A stretch of DNA of 64,000 nt. It comes from Thiemannella venezuelensis. GTDB lineage: Bacteria > Actinomycetota > Actinomycetes > Streptosporangiales > Streptosporangiaceae. Location of the stretch: NCBI RefSeq assembly GCF_014203605.1, contig NZ_JACHJJ010000001.1:310001-374000 (forward strand), in the 5' to 3' direction. Below, piece by piece: positions 8,737 through 17,489 of the stretch. Made by a program: the position numbers and the translations under genes. Within the stretch, counting starts at the first letter, position 1; the number at the start of each line of letters is the position of its first letter. The notes beneath the pieces were generated by a model. It did no database searches, had not been told where the DNA came from, and saw only the letters and a program-made list of their open reading frames with translations.

Positions 8737-9285
8737 TCAGCCGCTGACCGGCCGGTAGGTGAGGACGACGACGCCGGAGTCGAAGGCGGTGCTGCCGGCC
8801 GGTTCGATCGGGGTGGCGCTGGCGGGGCGGAACAGCGGCTCGCCCTCGCCCTTCAGGACGGGGTAGATCCAGACGCGGTACTCGTCCAGCAGGCCGTGCC
8901 TGGCCAGGTCGTCGGTGAGCCGGCCGCTGCCCCAGATCAGGATGTCCTCGCCGTCCTTCTCCTTGAGCTCGGCGACCTGGGCGGCCAGGTCGTCCCCGGG
9001 GATGGCGACGGTGGGATTCCAGGCGCCGGTGTCGACCGGCCGGGAGGCGACGACGTACTTGGTCATGGCGTTGACGTGGTCGGCGTAGGGGTTGCCGCCC
9101 ATGTTCGGCCAGGCCTGCGCCATGCCCTCGTAGGTGACGCGGCCCAGCAGCAGCGCGTCGCAGCCGGTGGTCATGGCGAAGGCGTAGGCCATCGCGTCCT
9201 CGCTGTTGTGCTGCAGGGACCACAGGTGCGGGTTGTCGATGAAGCCGTCGAGGGTGCTGTACACGGAGGCGATGATCCTGCGCAT
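8737..9285 (-). CDS. Dihydrofolate reductase family protein (RibD C-terminal domain)
   Basis: A 182-residue protein of the RibD_C/DHFR-like superfamily. It begins MRRIIASVYSTLDGFI, the usual N-terminal strand, and has LLLGRVTYEGMAQAWP, PKYVVASRPVDT-like and ILIWGSGRLTDDL segments for NADPH binding. The ATG at 9285 is chosen over one 54 bases upstream because GGAAGGA sits seven bases before it. The real substrate is unknown; homologues are mostly uncharacterised NADPH-dependent reductases. Confidence 0.85.
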   Translation of the reverse strand: MRRIIASVYSTLDGFIDNPHLWSLQHNSEDAMAYAFAMTTGCDALLLGRVTYEGMAQAWPNMGGNPYADHVNAMTKYVVASRPVDTGAWNPTVAIPGDDLAAQVAELKEKDGEDILIWGSGRLTDDLARHGLLDEYRVWIYPVLKGEGEPLFRPASATPIEPAGSTAFDSGVVVLTYRPVSG

Positions 9286-9466
9286 CTCGGGGTCCTTCCG
9301 GGGCCGGTGACGATCAACTGGTACAGACGATATAGTCATGATTAGTGACCGTCAAGATTCTTGATTAAATTTTCCGGAGACCGTCACACGGAGCGACGAC
9401 CCCCTCCCGGTCCGGGCGTGCCGACCGGCCGGCGATGGAGCCTGAGCCGGTCCCCGGCGGTCCGGC

Positions 9467-9940
9467 TCAGTCCACGTCGACGTCGTCGAGGAGCCGCAGG
9501 AGGCGCGAGAGGACGCGGATGCAGGCGGTGACCTCGGCGTCGGTCAGGTCGCCGTCGATCTGGCGCAGCACCGCGTGCTCGCGGTCGATCACGGCGGTGA
9601 TGGCGGCCCGGCCCTCCGCTGTCAGCCGGATGAGCGAGGACCTCCGGTGCGCCGGATTGGGGGCGAACTCGACCAGGCCCCGCGCGGCCGCGTCGTTGGT
9701 CATGCGCTGGACGAACTGGCGGCTCAACGCCTGGGCCCGCCCCATCTGGGGGACGGTCATGGGTCCGTGCTCGCGGAGCAGGTTGAGCACGGCCCGGACC
9801 CCCACGGACAGCCCCTCGATGGGCGCGTCCTGCTCCACCTTGCGCTGGGCACGCCGGTACAGCGGCCCCACCAGGTCGAACACCTCGGTCAGCCGGTCGG
9901 CCAGTTCCCCGGGCTCCGGGCCGTCGTCCGTCTCTTTCAC
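9467..9940 (-). CDS. MarR family transcriptional regulator
   Basis: A 157-residue winged-helix regulator. The DNA-binding helix region is MTVPQMGRAQALSRQFVQRMTNDAAARGLVEF, broken here by the wing AHRRSSLIRLTAEG. The C-terminal dimer helix is rich in Leu and Arg. It is divergent from an alpha/beta hydrolase, and the 57-base gap holds two palindromes that are strong candidates for its own operators. Autoregulation and control of the hydrolase are inferred from that layout. Confidence 0.88.
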   Translation of the reverse strand: MKETDDGPEPGELADRLTEVFDLVGPLYRRAQRKVEQDAPIEGLSVGVRAVLNLLREHGPMTVPQMGRAQALSRQFVQRMTNDAAARGLVEFAPNPAHRRSSLIRLTAEGRAAITAVIDREHAVLRQIDGDLTDAEVTACIRVLSRLLRLLDDVDVD

Positions 9941-9949
9941 TCCATCATG

Positions 9950-9968
9950 ATGACACCGAAGTTGTCAT
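9950..9968. promoter_or_regulatory. MarR-type palindromic operator 1
   Basis: A 19-bp inverted repeat beginning ATGACACCG and ending GTTGTCAT, ten bases before the marR start. It matches operator 2 at all but two positions. Site spacing is 31 bp centre to centre, close to three helical turns. Confidence 0.65.
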
Positions 9969-9980
9969 CTTCGGCCATTT

Positions 9981-9999
9981 ATGACACCTTGGTTGTCAT
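9981..9999. promoter_or_regulatory. MarR-type palindromic operator 2
   Basis: ATGACACCTTGGTTGTCAT, a near-perfect palindrome. Its last two bases are part of the hydrolase start codon, so a bound repressor would sit on the very start of the gene. Confidence 0.65.
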
Positions 10000-10774
10000 G
10001 AATGGTCTGTTCTGGCGTGACATCGGCACCGGCCGCCCCCTCGTCCTGCTGCACGGCGGCTTCACGGACCACGGCATGTGGGACGACCAGATTCCCGTCC
10101 TCGCCTCGCGGTACCGCGTCATCGCCCCCGACGCCCGCGGCCACGGCCGCTCCGCCAACGCCACCGAGCCGTACCGGCTCACCGACGACCTCGCCGCGCT
10201 CCTGCGCCACCTGGACACCGGCCCCGCGACCCTGGTGGGAGTGTCCATGGGAGCGGGCACCGCGGTCGACACCGCGCTGGAGCACCCGGAACTGGTCGGC
10301 GCCGTGGTGGTCAGCGGCGCCGGGACCAGCGAGCCGTACTTCACCGACCCCTGGACCGTCCGGTCCCTGGCCGCGTGGCACGCGGCGATGGCCGCGGGCG
10401 ACCTCGACGCCTCGATCGAGGGGTTCATGCTCTTCGCCGCGGGCCCGCACCGCACCCTCGACGACCTCGGCCCCGAGGTCGTGAGCCGACTGCGCCGGAT
10501 GGCGAGGGACACCATGTCCAAGCACACCGCCGGCGAACCCGACCGGCTCGTCCCGGTGCGCGGGACCTGGGAGCGCATCGCCGATATCGGCGTCCCCGTG
10601 CTGGCGGTCAACGGCACTCTCGACTCGCCCGACCACATCGGCATGGCCGAACGCCTCGCCCGCACCGTCGCCGACGGCCGCACCGCCTCGGTCGACGGGA
10701 CCGCCCACTACCCCAGCATGGAGCGCCCGGACGTCTTCAACGAGATCCTCGGAGGCTTCCTGCGCACACTGTGA
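9998..10774 (+). CDS. Alpha/beta fold hydrolase
   Basis: A 258-residue serine hydrolase with the oxyanion segment LVLLHGGFTDHGMWDDQ, nucleophile elbow GVSMGAG, an acid region near LAVNGTLDSPDH and the catalytic His in DGTAHYPSMERP. The ATG at 9998 gives the family N-terminus MNGLFWRDIGTGRPLVLLHGG. No ribosome site precedes it, and the start overlaps a palindromic operator. The divergent MarR gene is its likely regulator. Substrate unknown; esters or lactones are typical. Confidence 0.88.
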   Translation: MNGLFWRDIGTGRPLVLLHGGFTDHGMWDDQIPVLASRYRVIAPDARGHGRSANATEPYRLTDDLAALLRHLDTGPATLVGVSMGAGTAVDTALEHPELVGAVVVSGAGTSEPYFTDPWTVRSLAAWHAAMAAGDLDASIEGFMLFAAGPHRTLDDLGPEVVSRLRRMARDTMSKHTAGEPDRLVPVRGTWERIADIGVPVLAVNGTLDSPDHIGMAERLARTVADGRTASVDGTAHYPSMERPDVFNEILGGFLRTL

Positions 10775-10836
10775 CCATGCCACCGGCAGCGCCCGTTCGC
10801 GCACCGGCCCGCGTCATCGAAGAGCCGCCCGGACGC

Positions 10837-11625
10837 TCACTCGAACAGGTGCGGGTGCGCCCGGCTCCAGGCGATCCGGCCCTCCAACTCGGTCAGGAAT
10901 CCGCTCGCGGCCCACGTGGCCTGCGGCTCGTGGCCCTGCTCCGCGAGACGGCGCACCAGGTCTGCGGTGTCGCGCTGGCGGTCGATGACGGCCTCGACCA
11001 TGTCCTCGGCGGAGTCCAGCCCGTAGGAGGCGCAGAAGACCTCCATCCGGCGGCGCCGGTCGGGCGGCACCGGATGGCGCAGCCACCGCAGGCACTCGGC
11101 GTCGCCGCGGAAGGGGACCGTGTACTCCAGCGCGTAGGCCACATCATGCATGCGCGGCGCCGGGCGGGCGAAGTCCCAGTCGATGATCCCCACCGGCCGC
11201 GTGCCCCGCCAGACGACGTTCCAGGGGCCGAAGTCCCCGTGGCACACGACCGCGTCCTCCGCCGGACCGGCGGGTTCGGCCGACCAGACCGCTCCCGGCT
11301 CGGGCGAGAAGCCGGCGCAGGCGTCGTGGTAGTCGCGCAGCAGCCGGGCGAAGGCGGCCAGGCCGCGCTCGTCCACGACCTTGGCCCAGCCCGCCGGTCC
11401 GGCCTCGCCCTCGATGTGGGTGAGGACCTCGCGGCCCTGGTCGTCGATGCCCAGGGGCCGCGGCGCGTAGGGGAACCCGGCCCGCTCCAGATGGCGCAGC
11501 AGCGCGTGGACGGCGGGCGTCCAGGGCTGGACGGGCCTGCGGACGGTGTCGCCGATGCGGACGATCCGGCGGTGGGCGCCTTCCTGCATCACTTCCTCGT
11601 CCGCCACCCCGCCGACGTCAGCCAT
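10837..11625 (-). CDS. Aminoglycoside-phosphotransferase-like kinase
   Basis: A 262-residue member of the APH/choline-kinase fold. It shows VVCHGDFGPWNVVW (catalytic HGDxxxxN) and GIIDWDFA (metal-binding DxD-like IDWD). The N-lobe is short. The start codon overlaps the stop of the upstream gene by eight bases, so the two are coupled. The substrate is unknown; members phosphorylate antibiotics, amines or sugars, and nothing here proves resistance. Confidence 0.82.
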   Translation of the reverse strand: MADVGGVADEEVMQEGAHRRIVRIGDTVRRPVQPWTPAVHALLRHLERAGFPYAPRPLGIDDQGREVLTHIEGEAGPAGWAKVVDERGLAAFARLLRDYHDACAGFSPEPGAVWSAEPAGPAEDAVVCHGDFGPWNVVWRGTRPVGIIDWDFARPAPRMHDVAYALEYTVPFRGDAECLRWLRHPVPPDRRRRMEVFCASYGLDSAEDMVEAVIDRQRDTADLVRRLAEQGHEPQATWAASGFLTELEGRIAWSRAHPHLFE

Positions 11626-11995
11626 CCGGGCCGGGGCGGCGCAGCCAGCGCAGAGCCGCGTCGGCGCAGTCCTCGGGGCCGCTGTTGAAGGCGATGGCCG
11701 CGTCGGGCGCGTGCCGCCTGACCAGGTTGACCACCCTCTCGAAGAGTTCGAGCAGCGGCTCGTGCTTGCGGATGCCGCCCCCGATCACCACGCAGGCGTA
11801 GTCTTCGCGGGTCAGCGCCTGCGCGATCGTTCCTTCGGGGTCCTCGTCGAGTGCCACCAGGCACCAGTCGGCCTCGATGCCGTGGTCGTCGAACCGGGCC
11901 CGGCCGCGCGTGATCGCCGCCTGGAGCGGCTCCGGGTCCCAGCCCTGGAGCCTGGCGGGATCGAGACCGACCACCAGCACCCGTGCCACTGCCAC
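11618..11995 (-). CDS. Hypothetical protein, 125 aa, coupled to phosphotransferase
   Basis: A short alpha/beta protein beginning VAVARVLVVGLDPARLQGW, with YACVVIGGGIRKHEPLLELFERVVN and a C-terminal FNSGPEDCADAALRWL. I do not recognise a named family; the pattern suggests a small Rossmann- or flavodoxin-like fold. A GAGGAGG site lies four bases before the GTG at 11995 and ten before another GTG at 11989, so the exact start is uncertain. It overlaps the phosphotransferase gene downstream, which implies a functional link. Confidence 0.65.
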   Translation of the reverse strand: MAVARVLVVGLDPARLQGWDPEPLQAAITRGRARFDDHGIEADWCLVALDEDPEGTIAQALTREDYACVVIGGGIRKHEPLLELFERVVNLVRRHAPDAAIAFNSGPEDCADAALRWLRRPGPDG

Positions 11996-12242
11996 ACGTC
12001 CTCCTCGCTGAACGGTTCGCCGGCGTGATGCCCGAAGGCGCCGTCCGGGTCCGTCGGCCTCTCCCGGCGGGCGCCGGGTCTCGACGCCGGGGTCTCCGAT
12101 CCGCAGCGCCTGCCGCGGACCGGACAGCCGGCAGGAGAGCCATGTCGACCGTACACGGACACGCACGGCCGTCAAATGAGCGGTCCGCACGCGGTCTCAC
12201 GTGACGGGGCCGAGGAGGAGAGCGCTCGCTCCCCCCCGCGGG

Positions 12243-12260
12243 GGCGGTTTCGAAAACGCC
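12243..12260. promoter_or_regulatory. 18-bp near-perfect palindrome
   Basis: GGCGGTTTCGAAAACGCC, one mismatch from perfect symmetry, lies in the 366-base gap between the divergent genes at 11995 and 12362. An operator or a hairpin is possible. A second short hairpin (CCCTCC / GGAGGG) follows at about 12289-12310. Nothing else is seen in this gap. Confidence 0.3.
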
Positions 12261-12361
12261 TCCACCGGGGTGCCGCGGTAGGTATGTTTCCCTCCATGGT
12301 CCAGGAGGGACGGGGCGCGCCGAAGCATGAGCGGCGCAACGCATATCACCGGGGACGTGCG

Positions 12362-12604
12362 ATGGCCGCCGCCGACTCGGCGGAGCGGCTGACCGCTCAT
12401 GTCGACTGGGTCCGGTCCGTGCTGGCCGCGATCCCCGATCCGGTGGATCGGGATTGCGCGCGGGACGTGCTCTCCTCCGTTCTCCGTGATTTCGCGGAGA
12501 GGATGAGCCTCCCGCAGGGGACCGCCCCGGCTCCGGCCGCCGGCGAGCCCCCGCCGGGCGGACCTCGGCGCGGTGGCCTCCGCCTGCTCCCTCGGGTGCG
12601 GTGA
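12362..12604 (+). CDS. Small hypothetical protein, 80 aa
   Basis: Starts MAAADSAERLTAHVDWVRS and has an amphipathic helical body followed by a low-complexity Pro/Gly/Arg tail. Coding is suggested by codon pattern in the first 50 codons, but there is only a weak GGGGA site upstream, and an in-frame ATG at 12296 would lengthen it. No family recognised. Confidence 0.4.
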   Translation: MAAADSAERLTAHVDWVRSVLAAIPDPVDRDCARDVLSSVLRDFAERMSLPQGTAPAPAAGEPPPGGPRRGGLRLLPRVR

Positions 12605-12653
12605 CCCGCGGAGAGGGACCGCCCGGGGCGGACGACGTCCTCCGCCGGTCCGA

Positions 12654-13073
12654 TCAGAGCTGGCCGGTGGCCTCGCGCCACGCCCGCTCCTTCTTGATCC
12701 ACTCGTTGTCCTGCGGGAACTCGTCGATCGTGGTGACCCGGCGGATCTCGGTCTTGAAGCCCGGACCGGTGATCGGCGAGCGCCTGGCCCACTCCACGGC
12801 CTCCTCCCTGGAGGCGACGTTGAGGATGTAGAAGCCGCCGAACAGCTCCTTGGTCTCGCCGTACGGGCCGTCGGTGACCACGGGCGGCTCGCAGGAGTAG
12901 TCGACGACCACGCCCTCGGCGGCGTCGGCGAGGCCTTCGGCGGCGAGCAGCACGCCGGCCCGGATCAGCTCCTCGTTGTACCGGCCGACGGTCGCGAGCA
13001 TCTCGGTGAAGTCGACGTCGCCCATCGCGGTGAAGGCCTCGTCGGTCGCGCGCCAGATCAGCATGTACTTCAT
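12654..13073 (-). CDS. YCII-related (DGPF domain) protein
   Basis: A 139-residue protein with the YciI/DGPF fold hallmarks: MKYMLIWRATDEAF at the start, VTDGPYGETKELFGGFYILNV in the centre and an invariant acidic/His-rich strand set. Related actinobacterial proteins are often encoded near ECF sigma factors and called DGPFAETKE-domain proteins; no sigma factor is adjacent here. Biochemical role unknown. It is divergent from the MFS exporter gene. Confidence 0.88.
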   Translation of the reverse strand: MKYMLIWRATDEAFTAMGDVDFTEMLATVGRYNEELIRAGVLLAAEGLADAAEGVVVDYSCEPPVVTDGPYGETKELFGGFYILNVASREEAVEWARRSPITGPGFKTEIRRVTTIDEFPQDNEWIKKERAWREATGQL

Positions 13074-13233
13074 GGTCTCTGTCTCCCTGACTCGTCCGGG
13101 CCCTGCGGGCCTTTCTCACGCATAGGTCGAACGGGCGGCGCCGCGGATCGACACGACCGCGGATTTTTCCGGGGATCTTTTTCCCGACGGGCTCAGGCGG
13201 CGTACGGCGCGCCGTACGGGGCGTGAAAACGCG

Positions 13234-14499
13234 TTGCGATGGATCTCTCCGGAAACGTATGGTTTTGCGCTCGTGATCGCAGTGGTGGAGAGGGTCCTGC
13301 CTGCCCGGCTGGGGACAGGATTCCGATGGTTGCTCGCGTCGAGCTGGCTGACGAATCTCGGTGACGGCATCGCGGCGGCCGCGGGCCCGCTGCTGGTCGC
13401 GACGTTGACCCGCGACCCGCTGATGATCTCGTTGTCGGCGCTGGTGGGGTGGGCGCCGCCGCTGCTGTTCGGCCTGCACGCGGGCGTGTTGTCGGACCGG
13501 CACGACCGGCGCAGGATCGTGCTCGTCGCCAACGCCGTGCGGGCCGTGGTGCTGGCGGTGCTCGTCGCGCTCACGGTGACCGGCACGGTGACCGTGGCGA
13601 CGGCGCTGGCGGCGCTCGCGCTCAGGGCCGTCGCCGAGGTGTTCGCCGACAACGCCACGGCCACGCTGACGCCCATGATGGTCGACAGGGACGATCTCGT
13701 CATCGCCAACGCCCGCCTGGGCACGGGGTTCATCACGCTCAACCAGCTCGCCGGGGCGCCGATCGGCGCGGCACTGTTCGGCCTGGGCTTCACCTGGCCG
13801 TTCGCCGGTCAGCTGCTCCTGGTGCTGGCGGCGATCACCATGGTCCGGCGGATCACGCTGCCGCCGCACGGCCGGCAGGCCGACACCCCCAAGCCCGACA
13901 CCGTACGGGAGCTCATCGCCGGGTTCCGCTGGACCGTCCGGCACGCGGCGGTCCGCACGCTGGTGCTCACGATCCTGATCTTCAACTTCACCTTCGGCGC
14001 GGCCTGGTCGGTCCTCATCCTCTACACCCAGGAGCAGCTCGGCCTCGGCGCCATCGGCTTCGGCCTGATGACCACCGTCGGCGGGATCGGCGGCCTGATC
14101 GGCACCGGCCTGTACGGAGCCATCACCCGCAGGGTGAGCCTCGGCGGCCTGATGCGGATCGGGCTCATCATCGAGACCTTCACCCACCTGGGCCTGGCCC
14201 TGACCCATTCGCCGTGGGTCGCCGGGGGCATCTTCCTGGCCTTCGGCGCGCACGCGTTCATCTGGGGCACGACCTCGGTCGCCGTCCGCCAGCGCGCGGT
14301 CCCGCGCGACCTGCAGGGCAGGGTGGGCAGCGTCAACACCATCTGCGTCTACGCCGGTCTGGTGGTCGGCTCACTGATCGGAGGCGTCCTGGCCACCCGC
14401 TTCGGCGTCGCCGCGCCGTTCTGGTTCGCCTTCGCCGGCTCCGCGGTCTTCGTGGTGCTGCTGTGGCGCCAGCTCGTGCACATCGCCCACGACGACTGA
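13234..14499 (+). CDS. MFS efflux transporter (MFS_3 / EntS-like)
   Basis: A 421-residue, 12-helix exporter. Loop 2-3 has LSDRHDRRRIVL, and the N-terminal body VLPARLGTGFRWLLASSWLTNLGDG is typical of the MFS_3 group that includes the enterobactin exporter. The annotated ATG gives an N-terminal extension; GTG codons at 13273, 13282 or 13285 fit the family start better, but none has a clear ribosome site. It stands alone, divergent from the YCII gene. Substrate unknown. Confidence 0.82.
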   Translation: MRWISPETYGFALVIAVVERVLPARLGTGFRWLLASSWLTNLGDGIAAAAGPLLVATLTRDPLMISLSALVGWAPPLLFGLHAGVLSDRHDRRRIVLVANAVRAVVLAVLVALTVTGTVTVATALAALALRAVAEVFADNATATLTPMMVDRDDLVIANARLGTGFITLNQLAGAPIGAALFGLGFTWPFAGQLLLVLAAITMVRRITLPPHGRQADTPKPDTVRELIAGFRWTVRHAAVRTLVLTILIFNFTFGAAWSVLILYTQEQLGLGAIGFGLMTTVGGIGGLIGTGLYGAITRRVSLGGLMRIGLIIETFTHLGLALTHSPWVAGGIFLAFGAHAFIWGTTSVAVRQRAVPRDLQGRVGSVNTICVYAGLVVGSLIGGVLATRFGVAAPFWFAFAGSAVFVVLLWRQLVHIAHDD

Positions 14500-14558
14500 G
14501 GCGCCCGATGGGGCGTGACCGCGGCGCGGGAACCTCCCCGCGGCGGCCTCTCCGGCGG

Positions 14559-15519
14559 TCAGCGGAGATCGAGAGCGAGCTCCGAGCGCAGGTACGCGTC
14601 GACCCAGGCCTGCTCGGCCGCCGGGCCGGGGCCGCCGGTCAGCGTCGCCGCGAAGGCCGTGACGGCCTGTGCGAGGCGGTGCAGGAGGAGACCGATCGCC
14701 TGGTCAGAGCGGTCAGCCGCGCCTCATGGCGAGGATCTCGCGTCCCCGCTCCGGGGTGATCAGCCGGGCGGTCCGGGGGTCGGCCAGCAGGGAGACCGGC
14801 GCGAGGTGGTCGTCGCTCATCGGACGCCACTCCGACAGGGCGCCGCGCAGGAGCGGCCAGGCGTCGTCTCCGGCGCGGTCGGCGAGGGCGGCACGCACCG
14901 CGGTGTCGAACTCCGGGTTGCCGAACCGGACCTGGAATCCGGGCTCGGCCTCCCGTGCCCGGTAGTCGGCGACCAGTCGCCGGACCGGGTCGGATCCCCG
15001 CTCCGCCAGACCGGCGAAGACGGAGCCGGTGAAGCAGTGGTCGGTGCGCTGGTGCTCGGCGAACAGAACGGGCAGGATCTCGGCCGACAGCAGGGCGGTG
15101 TCCGGGGTCCACGAGGGCTCGTGGCCGCGCAGCAGCATGAACTCGATCTGGCGGCTCGCGTCGCGGGCGCCCAGCATGGCCTGTAGCTGGAACAGCAGGA
15201 TCCGGGCGCGGTCACGGCCGAAGCGCACGGACTCCTTCAGCGCCGCCAGCGGCCCGTCGATCTCACCGGCCGGGCTCGCCAGCCGGGCATGCTCGATCTT
15301 GGTGTCCTGCTCGCACCGAGTCTGGCTCTGCGGGCGGTCCAGAGCGTGGAAACCGGCGTGCAGGCCGTACATCAGCTCGGCGAAGGAACCGTGCCGCTCC
15401 GGCCCCACCGCCCGCCACGAGAACAGCTCGTAGGCGGCCCACCAGAGATCACCAGGGGAGGAGCCGGACTCCGGCCACTGCGGTCGCTGTGGAACGCTTC
15501 TGGGTGAGCTCACCACCAC
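14559..15519 (-). pseudogene. Hypothetical gene with probable +1 frameshift near its 3' end
   Basis: The open frame from the GTG at 15519 ends at 14713 (268 residues, ending EILAMRRG). Immediately downstream another frame stays open to 14559 without any ATG, GTG or TTG codon, reading from ADRSDQAIGLLLHRLAQAV to AYLRSELALDLR. Its third codon positions are about 90 percent G or C, as in real genes. Skipping one base in the GGCGCGGC stretch at about 14715-14722 joins the frames into a protein of about 322 residues. A sequencing error, a true frameshift mutation or a programmed shift are all possible. No family was recognised; the body is helical and soluble. Confidence 0.55.
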
Positions 15520-15721
15520 GGCGGAACGGGGAGTCAGATGGGAGACGGGTCACACCACGGCTCACGGGTTGAACAACCGGCCCGGAGCCGCCCTCCGAAA
15601 TTCCGCAGAGTGCCATCGGGGGCCATCAGAGGCCGGGAAGTCCCGTTCAACCTTGACGGCAAACGATCGAGGGCCCGGTTCTCGGTCTTCGAGAACCAGG
15701 CCCTGAACTCGGGAAAACTGC

Positions 15722-15796
<75 letters not shown>

Positions 15797-15828
15797 GTGC
15801 ACGCCGTCTTGCTCGTGCTTGGGAAAGT

Positions 15829-16764
15829 CTAGCGGACTTCGTGGGTGCTTGTGTCACCCTGGGCGTCACCCCGGCGGCGGGGTACCAGAGTCAGCAGCGA
15901 CGCCTCGGGGAAACAGGCGAAACGCACCGGGGCGTAGGGGCTGGTGCCGAGGCCGGCGGAGACGTGGAGATAGGCGGAGTCGTGGCGGCTCAGGCCCTTG
16001 ACCCGGGCCCGGTCGATGCCGCAGTTGGTGACCAGCGCGCCGTAGAACGGGATGCACACCTGGCCGCCGTGGGTGTGCCCGGCGAGCAGGAGCTGGTAGC
16101 CGTCGGCGGCGAACAGCGTCATGTTGCGGGGCTCGGGGGAGTGCATCACGCCCAGGCGGAGGTCGGCGTCCTCGGGGGCGGGACCGGCGATCAGGTCGTA
16201 GCGGTCGCGGTCGATGTGGGAGTCGTGGATGCCGCCGACGGCCACGTCGAGGTCGCCGACCTTGATGCGGGCGGTGGTGTTGTTCATGTCCAGCCATCCG
16301 GCGGCGGCCATGCCGGCGCCGAGCTCCTCCCAGGGGAGGCCGGTGGTGTGTCGGCGGCTGTCGCCCTTGGACGTCCGCCACAGGTAGCGGGCGGGGTTCT
16401 TGGGCACGGGGGCGTACAGGTCGTTGGAGCCGTACACGAACAGTCCCGGGCGGGCGAGCAGCGGCTCCAGCGCGTGCAGGAGGGGCGGGACCGCGTCGGG
16501 GTGGGCGATGGAGTCGCCGGTGTTGACCACCAGGTCGGGCTTGAGGTCGCCCAGGGAGCGGACCCAGTTGATGAGCAGCCGCCTGCCGGGGGTGAGGTGC
16601 AGGTCGGAGAGCTGCAGGATGCGCACGGGACGCTGGCCGGGCTCCAGCACGGGCACGTCGAAGCGGCGCAGGCGGAAGGCGTTGCGCTCGATGACCGATG
16701 CGTAGGCGAGACCGGCCAGGCCGGCGCCGAGCAGGGACAGGGGTACCGCGGCTGCTTTCCTCAC
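15829..16764 (-). CDS. Metallophosphoesterase, membrane-anchored
   Basis: A 311-residue calcineurin-like phosphoesterase. An N-terminal hydrophobic segment (about 6-25) probably anchors it outside the membrane. Metal ligands appear in LQLSDLHLTPG, VNTGDSIAHPD, VYGSNDL (N of the GNHD box with G-N order altered), GIHDSH, and LLLAGHTHGGQ. The GTG at 16764 is chosen because GGAAAG lies just before it and the upstream residues are not conserved-like. Substrate unknown; such proteins often act on phosphodiesters or lipid-linked phosphates. Confidence 0.87.
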   Translation of the reverse strand: MRKAAAVPLSLLGAGLAGLAYASVIERNAFRLRRFDVPVLEPGQRPVRILQLSDLHLTPGRRLLINWVRSLGDLKPDLVVNTGDSIAHPDAVPPLLHALEPLLARPGLFVYGSNDLYAPVPKNPARYLWRTSKGDSRRHTTGLPWEELGAGMAAAGWLDMNNTTARIKVGDLDVAVGGIHDSHIDRDRYDLIAGPAPEDADLRLGVMHSPEPRNMTLFAADGYQLLLAGHTHGGQVCIPFYGALVTNCGIDRARVKGLSRHDSAYLHVSAGLGTSPYAPVRFACFPEASLLTLVPRRRGDAQGDTSTHEVR

Positions 16765-16854
16765 CTTTCCATCATGCCCGAGACGCGCCGGATATCCGGC
16801 CGCCGAGGGAAACCCGGGATACAAGCGGGCTGGTGAGACGGCAAGATGGACCGC

Positions 16855-17310
16855 ATGAGCGCATTGAAGGACAAGCTGAAGGCCGATCTCACGGCCTCGA
16901 TGAAGAGCAAGGACGAGATCCGGACCCGGACGATCCGCATGGCCCTGGCGGCCGTGAACGTCGAGGAGGTCTCGGGCAGGACGGCGCGCGAGCTGACCGA
17001 CGACGAGATCGTCAAGGTCCTGACGAAGGAGGCCAAGAAGCGCCGCGAGGCGGCCGAGGCCTTCAGCGCCGCCGGGCGTACGGCGCAGGCGCAGGCCGAG
17101 GTGGACGAGCAGGCCGTGCTGGACGAGTACCTCCCGGCCCAGCTCTCCGACGACGAGCTCGGCGTGCTCGTGGACGAGGCCATCGCCGAGAGCGGGGCCT
17201 CCGGCCCGCAGGCGATGGGCCAGGTCATGAAGGTCCTCAACCCCAAGGTCGCCGGGCGCGCCGAGGGCGGCCGGGTGGCGCAGGCCGTACGGGCCCGCCT
17301 GAGCGCCTGA
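16855..17310 (+). CDS. GatB/YqeY domain-containing protein
   Basis: A 151-residue YqeY-family protein: LKDKLKADLTASMKSKDEIRTRTIRMALAAV, broken by a helical hairpin, then EYLPAQLSDDEL and a C-terminal MGQVMKVLNPKVAGRAEGG segment resembling the tRNA-binding tail of GatB. The ATG at 16855 is preferred over 16846 because family members begin MSALKDKL. The exact role is not established; the tail suggests tRNA binding. It is divergent from the phosphoesterase gene. Confidence 0.9.
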   Translation: MSALKDKLKADLTASMKSKDEIRTRTIRMALAAVNVEEVSGRTARELTDDEIVKVLTKEAKKRREAAEAFSAAGRTAQAQAEVDEQAVLDEYLPAQLSDDELGVLVDEAIAESGASGPQAMGQVMKVLNPKVAGRAEGGRVAQAVRARLSA

Positions 17311-17426
17311 GAGCCGGGCGGTCCCGGGGCGCTGGACGGCCTGTCCGGGCGCCGGGAACGGCCGTCCGCCCCCGTCCGAGCCCGCCGCCTCTCTGCAGCC
17401 CGAGCAGGGCTTCGGAGCGCGGGAAA

Positions 17427-17464
17427 CGCGAGAGCCCTCCCCGTCCGCGGGGAGGGCTCTCGCG
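17427..17464. terminator. Bidirectional hairpin terminator
   Basis: A perfect 16-bp stem (arms 17427-17442 and 17449-17464) with a 6-base loop between the convergent yqeY and penicillin-binding protein genes. There is no U-run, which is usual for actinobacterial terminators. Confidence 0.8.
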
Positions 17465-17489
17465 TCGTCAGGCGGATCGCCGGGGACCG

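Noticed and set aside
10837-11625. Aminoglycoside resistance gene
   Set aside because: Only the general APH fold motifs are visible; substrate specificity cannot be assigned.
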